Below are positions 20,979 to 29,741 of a DNA stretch of 64,000 bases, in pieces. The notes below the pieces were generated by a model. That model saw only the letters and a list, made by a program, of their open reading frames with translations. It was not told the origin of the DNA and did no database searches. Made by a program: the position numbers and the translations under genes. Source of the DNA: Aphanomyces cochlioides (lineage: Eukaryota > Oomycota > Saprolegniomycetes > Saprolegniales > Verrucalvaceae); the NCBI GenBank assembly GCA_019828595.1, contig JAHQRK010000008.1, forward strand, positions 2,790,001-2,854,000, written 5' to 3'. Each line of letters opens with the position of its first letter. Position 1 is the stretch's first letter.

Positions 20979-22092
20979 CCAGACCGGTAGCCCGTTACCA
21001 ATTGAAGGTCCAGCGAGTTCTTGGGCTGCTCACTTGGTGGAGCAAGAGCGGGCGATTCGTTGGTAGACATTTCCACATCTTCTTGTTGTTTGTCTTGTCC
21101 ATTGTTGTTAGGGGGATCGCTGTCACCAGACATATCGACATCAGAGCCATGAGAAGGAGCTGTTGGCTGTGGTTGTTCATCTTGACCATCTTCAGATGCC
21201 TCAGTTGAGTCGGCCTTGCCTTCCGCATTTGTTCCAGGGTCTTGATCATGATCGTCTCCATCATGTTCAGGTTCTTTTTCTCCTGACGGAGGAGATTTTG
21301 CCGCTGCCTTGGCCGCTTTTGCCTTCGCTTTTTCAGCCTTGGCCTCTGCACGTCGTGAAACAATCGACGGAGGCAATGTCTTGTTCAGAGCAGCGATCTT
21401 GTGCTGAAACACGACGACAAAAGGCTGACCCGACGGATCCGTAATGGTGATTTCGCGTAGTGCGTCGCCGGATTTTGGCACCAGCACTGCAGGAGGCGCA
21501 GACGACTTGAAAATGACTCTCAAATGCGGCGACTTGATGTTCTGACCAGCAGTAGGGTTGAATGCTGCTATCACTGACTTGGTCAATGCAGCCATTTTCT
21601 TGACAATCGCCTTGGCCATCGAAGGGTGACTGACCTTGTTGAACGTAACGTAGTAGTTGTTGCCATAACGCGAGTACTTGGGAACCAGGAAGTCTTTGCC
21701 ACCAAGTCGAAACGTTGTGCCTCCCATTTCCACGCACGTAGACAAGTTGTAACTTGAGATCACAATGGTCTGTGGGTTCTTCTTGTGGATCAAAATGTTC
21801 GGAAATTTGGAGCCCCATAACGAACCAGGATTTTCCTTGACAAATTGATCGCAGATGACTTTTTCGGACCAGTCCTTGTAGCCTTCGCCCAACTTGACTG
21901 TGAGCTCGTACACTTGGGACTGGGGGGTGAGCAAAATGTTTTCAATGAAGGCGTCCATGTCACCAGAGTCTTTGTAGAATGCGTCCGCCATGGCCTCGCA
22001 TCGCGCAATATCGTCATCGGCAATAGCATGAGCACCAGTGTTGCGATGTTTCGCGCCTTTGGGGGCATTGCCTTGCTTGGAATCTTTCTTGG
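20979..22092 (-). CDS. ORF1 middle part (about residues 360-730), copy D
   Basis: It contains the complete conserved globular block, including FVVVFQ, and the Ala/Lys helix. The frame is open across the whole piece. It is interrupted on both sides by insertions (E and F). Confidence 0.85.
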
Positions 22093-22112
22093 TTAAATGA
22101 GTTGTATTAACC
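22091..22112 (-). promoter_or_regulatory. Terminal 3' hairpin of the element (copy F)
   Basis: The last 22 nt fold as a 6-bp stem (GGTTAA at one side, TTAACC at the other) around a 10-nt loop. The outer CC is also the base pair shared with every target. The same 22 nt end every complete 3' end in the window. Confidence 0.7.
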
Positions 22113-22160
22113 TTATTTTTGAGCAAAGGCCCTAATGACTTACTAATTTGCCTCGTACTG

Positions 22161-22169
22161 TATAAATAG
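22161..22169 (+). promoter_or_regulatory. TATA-box-like word TATAAATAG, antisense in the 3' UTR
   Basis: A perfect TATA-box match lies on the strand opposite to the element ORFs and points into ORF2. It is conserved in all complete 3' UTRs. Whether it acts as an antisense promoter is unknown; it could be chance. Confidence 0.3.
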
Positions 22170-22218
22170 AACTTGGAAAACAGAATATGGCAAAGTGGTC
22201 ATTGAACAGGAGATGAAG

Positions 22219-22241
22219 TGAGTGAGCCGTCAGCTCACTCA
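22219..22241 (-). promoter_or_regulatory. Hairpin overlapping the ORF2 stop codon (copy F)
   Basis: A 9-bp perfect stem (TGAGTGAGC / GCTCACTCA) with a 5-nt loop begins at the TGA stop itself. Copies B, C, D, F, R and Q have this long form; A, E, S, T, U and K lack one base and keep about 6 bp. Possible roles are RT recognition of the RNA 3' region or translation termination. Confidence 0.65.
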
Positions 22242-25200
22242 TGAAACGACGCTGTCAGGAATGGCGTGTTGACGTAACCAGGGGTCCGAAGATAGATGCT
22301 TGAGCACATTGAATACCTTGGTGTATCCCTTCTTGAGAGGGAGATCAACCAGGAGGTGTTGTAGATGTAGCTTGATCAAAGAGGCAGCATGAATGGCAAC
22401 TTCCATCGGACTCTTCGCTGTGAGGTCGGGTCGAAAGGTGCGATCGGCACGTTGGAGCCATATTTGATAATACACGCAGGCTCGGACAATCGGCCAGATC
22501 TTCAGATAGCCACGGATGTAGTATCCATCGGACGGCTTGGGCGTCTCGTAGAACATTTCCAGACACGTGGACGGAAAGGAACACTCGAGCAGTCGCTGGA
22601 TCGCCTTGAAGAAATACCAAACAGATTGACCATATCCACAAGAGAACAGGAAATGCTCGTACGTCTCATTGACACGACAGAAGACACACGTCGGCTTGGG
22701 GTCTTGGTACTGAAACAGATATTGCATGGCGTTGGCGCGGAGAAGGGTCTTGAAAATGAACTCTCCATATCGAGGGAGGATGTGGTCGGGTTGGAGGAAG
22801 GCGGCAAGTTGGGTAAGGCGCTTGGGGTCTTCGTAAAAGTTGGATGGCAGGTTGAGATGCTTGGTAGGAAGAATGGACGAGCTGACAGCAGGAGAAGCTC
22901 TGATCTTAGCCGATTTCGAAGTCGCAAACGCCAACAAGATCGGACTCGAGTCAGGGTGAATCATCCAGTGCCATTCCATCCATTCAGAGCTTGGCGTCGG
23001 CAAGTGGAACACGGGAGCATCCTCTTCAGAAACAATCTCAAACAATCGTGATAACTTGGTCACCAAGATTGAGATCCATTGTTTCGTTGGAGGGACAAAA
23101 TTGGCTTGGCGGCAGGCACGGTTGATTTTGTCGAACAAGATCGAAGCTGGCCAAACTCGCTGACACGGAGTCAACAAATGCGACAACTTCGTGATGTGAA
23201 GCGAAGCCAATACATTGGCTTGGTCTTGCGTCGATGTAGAGCACTGATCGTATAGGTCTTCGAGTCCAGGCAGATACGAGTTGTGCCAAAGGGGAACATC
23301 CAAAGATGAGATGTGATTTGGACAGCCGTACGGAGTCCAGCGGGATTCAAACCAGCTACTCAATAAGGCTTTCCACATTGGAGTGATATTGGGATTCTTG
23401 TACAGTTGTCTGATGAATGCAGAAGAGCCATTTGCCAAGAGGAGATCTCGGGGGGAACCCCATGGATGAAAAGCCTTCTCGAGGAGAGTATAGCCCGGCG
23501 TAATCCAGGCGGACATGGCAGACTTGCGGGGTGGGGTGGTGATGGCTTGAATGCATCTGATCATGACAGAGCGGTTGTGTTGTTGCCATAAAGCAAGTGC
23601 ATGGTGCAGGCCTAAGCCACCGGACTTCTTCGGCATGAATAGGATCTCCTTTTTGATCAAACGGAGGCCATGGACAGAGGAGGATGGGTTGATTTCTTCA
23701 CCATGCATAAATTGAAGCATGGCCTTGTCGATCTTTTTGGCCAGGTCTTTGTCGGCAGGGACAAAAGCCAGTTGGTACCATAACACAGGCAGACATATGC
23801 TGTGCAGGATAGTGACTTTTCCGGCCATGGTTCGAGCCTTGTAGAGCCACAAAGACAAGCGAGCCACAAACTTCTCAAACACGTAATTGAAACGTGCCAA
23901 TGGAGAAAGATTGGGCGCAACCAAGATACCAAGAGCCTTCACGGGACTGTCGGAAGTAACTTGTAGTGAGGCAAGGTTCCCATTCAACTGGCTGTAGGTC
24001 AGAATTTGGGTCTTGTCTACGTTGAGTCGGAAACCAGACTTGTCGCAAAAGGTTTGAACCAATGCAAGCTGCCGGTGGAGGCACGTCTCATTTGCCGCAT
24101 AGAGTTGCGAGTCGTCGGCAAAGTAACTCCCAGTGTGGTAGCGATCCCCACACTTGATGCCATAGTTGGAGTGTTGCCGTAGGAGTTGGCACATCGGTTC
24201 CAAAGCGATCACAAACAGAAGTGGCGACAGTGGATCACCTTGCAACACACCGCGTGAGATGTGAACTGGCTTGGACAAGAAGCCGTTCACCAAGATGCGA
24301 GACTTGCGGCCCGAGTACAGTACGCGAACCATGTCAACAAAGGTTTCGGGAAAGCCATAGTGACGGAGGACGCGGAGCAAGTACGCGTGGTCCACGCGAT
24401 CAAAAGCTTTCTCAAAGTCAAGCAGTGCCACCATCGAGGACGGACTGTGTAGTTTGATGTGGTGCAGCATGTCATCCAGTCGTGCAATATTGGTTTGGAT
24501 ATTGCTTCGACGGATAAAGCCTTGCTGGTCCGGGTGGATGATGTGTCGAATGTGGCGCTGGAGTCGATAAGCCAGAATACTCGTCAGGATTTTCACATCC
24601 GTGTTGAGTAGGCTAATGGGCCGATAGTTCTTGGCCTGTGACTTGTGGCCTTTCTTGTGCAGCAACACCAGCGTACTGACAAGTTGCATGGGAGTCAAGC
24701 GAGGGTGAGAATGGAGCTGGTGTGTGAATAGCAGCTCCAATACCAACGACCACTTGTGAGGTGCAAGTTTGAGGACTTCGAATGGCAGAGCGTTGGGACC
24801 TGGCGCTGAGTTCGAACTGCTGTGTCGAATAGCATGATAGAACTCGTTGGCGCGCAAGGGAGCCGACAGCTCTTTCTGGGCTTGCTCTGGCAGTTGCTTG
24901 TGTCGAGTCAATGGGGTCAGAAATGACGACACTTCGTCTCCAGATCGCTGCACGTCGGGAGCTGCAAACAAGTCCTTGTAGTAGTCGACCAGGACGTCAG
25001 ACATGCCTTGTTGATTGGAGACAACATTTCCATTGACATCCACCAACTCTTTGAAGACTGTCTTCTTCAAGGGGGTAGGGACAGGGGACATGAAGTGGAA
25101 CTTGGAAGAGCGCTCTGCTTTGTACAAGTGAAGTTGGAACGCCTGGTCTTGACGAAACTGCTTGTCTCGATCTTGCAGCTCGTGAATTTGCTTTTGAAGG

Positions 25201-26294
25201 TCTCGCACTCGATCCACCAGCACTGCATCTTGACGCATGTTGGGGACTTGCAAAAGCGAAGCGATCTCGACAGCTAACTTCTTCAACGGCAGACGTTGTT
25301 TCTCCAATCGTTGAGAATGGAATTCTTTGAGTTGGGAGCGGATATCATTGACCAGCATGTCGTAGGCCTTGGAGATATTGTGGAATGTTGGAGACTTGTC
25401 CAAAAATCGATCCAGACATCCATGAACAATCTCGGCCGCTCGTGGTAGACGAAGTAGCCAAGTTGGAGCTTTCCATGATCCAGAGCCATGGCGCAATGTT
25501 TGACGCTTTGTGATGATACGACAAGCCACGTGGTCAGCCTGTGGAACGTGTGGCATGTGCGTCGCCTTCCAATGACGAAGACCCGCCAAGGTGGACGAAC
25601 AAAAGATGTAGTCAAGTCGGTTGGTGAGTGTGGGACTTGTGAAGGTTCTTGCCACGGGGTTTTGACGGCGAAACAGATCCACCAGAGACAAACTGTGCAT
25701 CCATTGTTCCAGTTGAAGGGTGCCGGCCATGGTGGAGGTACTGGGTCTCAACGAATCCAAATCTTTGTTGAGAGTGCAGTTGAAATCTCCTCCAACAATG
25801 TGGAGCGCATGTGGAGGAAAGTCGCGTGGCAATTCTTCGAAGTAACTTGCTCGTTGTTGGAAGGCTGCCGGCGCATAGATATTGTGGAGAACGACTGTCA
25901 GTGGACCCAGAGTACATCGCACTTGTAGATAACGACCACGAAGCACTGAGTTGTCATGAGGGACTTGAGTGGCGTTCTTCAAAGGAGAGTGAGGATGTAT
26001 CAACGTAGCCAGACCTCCAGTGGCTGGCGACGTGGATACTTCAGGGTAAATAGGCTCTTCAAAGAACAAAGAGCCTTCGTGGTTTGTGATGCGTTGCCAA
26101 TGGAACGCAACACGGTCGTGGAGACTTGGCGTGCGGAAACGGGTTTCTTGGATAAAGGAAACGTCGTGAACACTTGATAGTTTGTCGAGGATGTACCGAT
26201 GACTGTTGGAGAAGCCATTGGTGTTGAGGGAGATGATTTGTGGGTCCCAGTCCACGAGTTCAGTTGGGACATCGGAGAAGTTGTTGTCACTCAT
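22239..26294 (-). CDS. LINE ORF2 protein, intact (endonuclease + reverse transcriptase), copy F
   Basis: It is 1351 aa with all endonuclease, RT and zinc-finger residues listed for copy A. The start ATG is at 26294. Differences from A are few, for example Gln for Glu near residue 147, Asp for Glu near 447 (APDVQR), His for Pro near 550 (KKGHKS) and His for Gln near the C-terminus. This is one of two uninterrupted ORF2 genes in the window (with A). Confidence 0.95.
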   Translation of the reverse strand: MSDNNFSDVPTELVDWDPQIISLNTNGFSNSHRYILDKLSSVHDVSFIQETRFRTPSLHDRVAFHWQRITNHEGSLFFEEPIYPEVSTSPATGGLATLIHPHSPLKNATQVPHDNSVLRGRYLQVRCTLGPLTVVLHNIYAPAAFQQRASYFEELPRDFPPHALHIVGGDFNCTLNKDLDSLRPSTSTMAGTLQLEQWMHSLSLVDLFRRQNPVARTFTSPTLTNRLDYIFCSSTLAGLRHWKATHMPHVPQADHVACRIITKRQTLRHGSGSWKAPTWLLRLPRAAEIVHGCLDRFLDKSPTFHNISKAYDMLVNDIRSQLKEFHSQRLEKQRLPLKKLAVEIASLLQVPNMRQDAVLVDRVRDLQKQIHELQDRDKQFRQDQAFQLHLYKAERSSKFHFMSPVPTPLKKTVFKELVDVNGNVVSNQQGMSDVLVDYYKDLFAAPDVQRSGDEVSSFLTPLTRHKQLPEQAQKELSAPLRANEFYHAIRHSSSNSAPGPNALPFEVLKLAPHKWSLVLELLFTHQLHSHPRLTPMQLVSTLVLLHKKGHKSQAKNYRPISLLNTDVKILTSILAYRLQRHIRHIIHPDQQGFIRRSNIQTNIARLDDMLHHIKLHSPSSMVALLDFEKAFDRVDHAYLLRVLRHYGFPETFVDMVRVLYSGRKSRILVNGFLSKPVHISRGVLQGDPLSPLLFVIALEPMCQLLRQHSNYGIKCGDRYHTGSYFADDSQLYAANETCLHRQLALVQTFCDKSGFRLNVDKTQILTYSQLNGNLASLQVTSDSPVKALGILVAPNLSPLARFNYVFEKFVARLSLWLYKARTMAGKVTILHSICLPVLWYQLAFVPADKDLAKKIDKAMLQFMHGEEINPSSSVHGLRLIKKEILFMPKKSGGLGLHHALALWQQHNRSVMIRCIQAITTPPRKSAMSAWITPGYTLLEKAFHPWGSPRDLLLANGSSAFIRQLYKNPNITPMWKALLSSWFESRWTPYGCPNHISSLDVPLWHNSYLPGLEDLYDQCSTSTQDQANVLASLHITKLSHLLTPCQRVWPASILFDKINRACRQANFVPPTKQWISILVTKLSRLFEIVSEEDAPVFHLPTPSSEWMEWHWMIHPDSSPILLAFATSKSAKIRASPAVSSSILPTKHLNLPSNFYEDPKRLTQLAAFLQPDHILPRYGEFIFKTLLRANAMQYLFQYQDPKPTCVFCRVNETYEHFLFSCGYGQSVWYFFKAIQRLLECSFPSTCLEMFYETPKPSDGYYIRGYLKIWPIVRACVYYQIWLQRADRTFRPDLTAKSPMEVAIHAASLIKLHLQHLLVDLPLKKGYTKVFNVLKHLSSDPWLRQHAIPDSVVS

Positions 26295-26372
26295 CACGAG
26301 TACAGATGAAAATGAGTAGAATGGAGGGGTCAGAGGGGAGGTTGAAATGGATTGAAGCAGGGGATAGAAGCC

Positions 26373-29300
26373 TTAGAGTTGATCGTCCTCCAAATCGAGG
26401 GGATCAATTTCGTCGGCGTTCATGGAGTGGTGAGCTTTGCTGCAGAGCTCGTCGATGTGGTAATTGTTGGTGATGCTTTTGAGCATCGAGATGGCCGACA
26501 AGACGGGAGCCGGCAAAGTGAACTTCTCGAGATTGTCGCTGAAGTTTTCGATCAAAGCAAACAGCGACCAGTCCGTCAAGCAGTTGGTGTCAGGCAATCT
26601 TGTTGCTTCTTGGTTCAATAGAACAGTCAGTGCCTCCGAGTTTGTGTAGAGGTCTGGGGCCCGATTTGAGAGGAATAAGTCAATCGTAGCAAGTGCAAAG
26701 AGGATGCGCTTGATCTCTGGTATGTCCGTGGTCAATTCTTCCAAGATTTCTGACGGGTGAATCTTGTATTGAGCCATGAAGTTGACGTGATGTTTGTAGT
26801 TGTGAGGCTTGCCTTGAGCTTTTTAACAAAGCCATCTTGCGCTCAATAGTCTTGGTTGCAACAAGTGACTGAAACAAACTGAGGTCTTCATCTTGTGCGT
26901 ACATAGCATGTGCAACGAGCTGAGGATCATCTCGCAAAATGCGTTGACATTCGGTGATACTGCCTTCGACTTTCTTGTCTCGAATGATCTTCTTCGCCAA
27001 TTCGAGGTGGGCTGCAGCAGACTTGTTAAGTCGTTGTTTCTTCGCTTTGCCTTTGGTCTTTTTCGGGCGTGGCGCACTTGAATCTTCCAATACAATTCGA
27101 GGCACTGCAAAGTCTTCAAACGAGAGTTCCACGTCGTCTTCTTCGAGGATATGAAAACGGTTGGATGTCGGCAGGGGATCCAAACGTGGGGACGAAGGCA
27201 AAGTACGTTTTGGAGCTGGTCCAGACCGGTAGCCCGTTACCAATTGAAGGTCCAGCGAGTTCTTGGGCTGCTCACTTGGTGGAGCAAGAGCGGGCGATTC
27301 GTTGGTAGACATTTCCACATCTTCTTGTTGTTTGTCTTGTCCATTGTTGTTAGGGGGATCGCTGTCACCAGACATATCGACATCAGAGCCATGAGAAGGA
27401 GCTGTTGGCTGTGGTTGTTCATCTTGACCATCTTCAGATGCCTCAGTTGAGTCGGCCTTGCCTTCCGCATTTGTTCCAGGGTCTTGATCATGATCGTCTC
27501 CATCATGTTCAGGTTCTTTTTCTCCTGACGGAGGAGATTTTGCCGCTGCCTTGGCCGCTTTTGCCTTCGCTTTTTCAGCCTTGGCCTCTGCACGTCGTGA
27601 AACAATCGACGGAGGCAATGTCTTGTTCAGAGCAGCGATCTTGTGCTGAAACACGACGACAAAAGGCTGACCCGACGGATCCGTAATGGTGATTTCGCGT
27701 AGTGCGTCGCCGGATTTTGGCACCAGCACTGCAGGAGGCGCAGACGACTTGAAAATGACTCTCAAATGCGGCGACTTGATGTTCTGACCAGCAGTAGGGT
27801 TGAATGCTGCTATCACTGACTTGGTCAATGCAGCCATTTTCTTGACAATTGCCTTGGCCATCGAAGGGTGACTGACCTTGTTGAACGTAACGTAGTAGTT
27901 GTTGCCATAACGCGAGTATTTGGGAACCAGGAAGTCTTTGCCACCAAGTCGAAACGTTGTGCCTCCCATTTCCACGCACGTAGACAAGTTGTAACTTGAG
28001 ATCACAATGGTCTGTGGGTTCTTCTTGTGGATCAAAATGTTCGGAAATTTGGAGCCCCATAACGAACCAGGATTTTCCTTGACAAATTGATCGCAGATGA
28101 CTTTTTCGGACCAGTCCTTGTAGCCTTCGCCCAACTTGACTGTGAGCTCGTACACTTGGGACTGGGGGGTGAGCAAAATGTTTTCAATGAAGGCGTCCAT
28201 GTCACCAGAGTCTTTGTAGAATGCGTCCGCCATGGCCTCGCATCGCGCAATATCGTCATCGGCAATAGCATGAGCACCAGTGTTGCGATGTTTCGCGCCT
28301 TTGGGGGCATTGCCTTGCTTGGAATCTTTCTTGGACGAAGCTGAATCCTTGCCGGGAGCCTTTTGCGTCCATGGATTGGCCTTTTCAGCGTTTTGTTGCT
28401 CTTGATCGCCTTGTATTTTGTCTGCCGCGGTAGGAGGATCAACAGCGCCATTTCCTTGAGCAACGGATTTGTCGACAATGTCTTGATTTGACTGGTCATT
28501 GTCATTGTTTGTCGATTGTTCCTCTTGAATAACTTCTCCAGGAGTATCACACGACTTCGCTTGGCCGTTAATGTCGCCTGACCCATCAACCTCCGAGTGA
28601 ATTTGAGTATTTCCCTCGTCGGTTAAGGCCTCGGTTTCAGTAGAATCCTTCCCCTCGGCGTCTCCAGAGACCATATCCACGTCCTCTTGAGATTGTTCTT
28701 CTTCCTCTCCCGTTCTAGGAGGCTCAGCACAGGGGGCGACGCGGTTGGTGGCTGCTGGCTCAGTCCCATTGGTCACGAGAAAGGCCGGGGCCAGACCCCC
28801 AGTGACAGGGGTAGAAGGGGAATCCATGCCATCCCCGCAGCACGGTGACTGGGGTACACCATTGCTCCGGCGAGAACCCAAATCGGGATACCGCCCCCGC
28901 CCCTCCGAAGAGGCCCCTGGGGGGAAGTAGACAGAACCGCAGGGTGTGCCCATAGGGGGGGCCCTCGTAGCCTCTAGGGCTGGCATGGACCCCGTTTTCT
29001 CGCCGCCTTCACTGGGGATCGACTCCAATTGGAGTCCAGGGAAGCAGCCACCACAGGCACAAGGCCCCAGTGGTTCGCCCTCCTGAGTGAGGGCTTCGCT
29101 AGACAAGTTAACGACAGTGGTCTGGGGGTCAACCACTGACCCACTGAGGTTGACCCCCCCTGGAACTCCGGCGAGTGGAGCACCAGGTGAAGCGCTGGTG
29201 GAGCGAGACGCAGATTGGTCTCCAGAGACGCCATTGGGGTCGAACTCGACCTCCACTTCGGCCCTAGGGTTAGGTGTAGAGACATTACTCACACCACTTC

Positions 29301-29412
29301 CGCCATCCTGATTGGACGACGAAAGTGGGTGAGGTGATACAATACCTGGAATGATGGTGACTCCGTGAGTGTTGGTCTCACGGAGCTCGGAACAGCTGTT
29401 GGCGTTGGACAT
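26373..29412 (-). pseudogene. ORF1 of the F/B fusion with a 1-nt frameshift
   Basis: The length is 3040 nt against 3039 in intact copies. One extra T in a T run at about 26821 (five instead of four) shifts the frame after about residue 863, so the last 150 residues are out of frame. All upstream blocks are present. The N-terminal part (from about 28020 upward) should derive from copy B. The indel sits in a homopolymer, so it may be a sequencing error. Confidence 0.87.
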
Positions 29413-29473
29413 TTTGAGCGCGGCGGCACTTGATAACTTCTTGACTTGAGGGGTACGAGGCAAATTCGGAAGT
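29413..29473 (-). promoter_or_regulatory. 5' UTR of the full-length element
   Basis: This 61-nt leader precedes the ORF1 ATG. Its first 21 nt (29453-29473) are complementary to 22138-22158 of the same element's 3' UTR with 19 of 21 matches. The 5' end is at exactly the same base in four copies. Any promoter must be internal or supplied by the neighbour, because the leader is so short. A TTG at the edge keeps the ORF1 frame open upstream of the ATG. Confidence 0.7.
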
Positions 29474-29488
29474 CAGAGACGCTGTTGG
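29474..29488 (+). repeat. Right target-site duplication of copy B
   Basis: This is the second copy of CAGAGACGCTGTTGG (7556-7570), followed by the rest of A ORF1. It lies next to the F/B fusion 5' end. Confidence 0.93.
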
Positions 29489-29663
29489 GGTCGAACTCGA
29501 CCTCCACTTCGGCCCTAGGGTTAGGTGTAGAGACATTACTCACACCACTTCCGCCATCCTGATTGGACGACGAAAGTGGGTGAGGTGATACAATACCTGG
29601 AATGATGGTGACTCCGTGAGTGTTGGTCTCACGGAGCTCGGAACAGCTGTTGGCGTTGGACAT
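29489..29663 (-). CDS. ORF1 N-terminal fragment (residues 1-58), copy A
   Basis: The start ATG is at 29663. It joins collinearly to 4707-7570. A 9-bp hairpin lies about 28 nt after the start (see the equivalent in copy U at 43231-43255). Confidence 0.87.
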
Positions 29664-29724
29664 TTTGAGCGCGGCGGCACTTGATAACTTCTTGACTTGA
29701 GGGGTACGAGGCAAATTCGGAAGT

Positions 29725-29741
29725 AAAAGGCCAATCCATGG
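29725..29741 (+). repeat. Right target-site duplication of copy A
   Basis: This is the second copy of AAAAGGCCAATCCATGG (411-427). P ORF1 continues in frame from here. Confidence 0.95.

Larger units (their letters stand above)
20963..22092 (-). mobile_element. LINE copy D, middle piece (ORF1)
   Basis: This continues D beyond E, ending at 22092 (CTTTCTTGG) where copy F is inserted. The remaining 5' part of D is absent from the window. Confidence 0.88.
22091..29473 (-). mobile_element. Full-length LINE, fusion of copy F (3' side) and copy B (5' side)
   Basis: This is the only uninterrupted full-length copy in the left half, 7383 nt. Its 3' junction lies in D (CTTTCTTGG), yet the sequence after its 5' end is CAGAGACGCTGTTGG, the TSD of copy B in A. 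So the left end belongs to F and the right end to B. Loss of the rest of F, the 5' part of D and part of B by recombination between direct repeats would explain this; assembly collapse would look the same. The crossover must lie between about 28020 and 29473. Confidence 0.85.
29474..29724 (-). mobile_element. LINE copy A, 5' piece
   Basis: It completes copy A with its ORF1 start and 61-nt 5' UTR, ending at the precise full-length 5' base (GGAAGT at 29719-29724). The A TSD follows directly. Confidence 0.94.

Noticed and set aside
29453..29473. Element ends as terminal inverted repeats of a DNA transposon
   Set aside because: The complementary block lies about 50 nt inside the 3' end, the element codes for endonuclease and RT, and it shows 5' truncation, all typical of a LINE.
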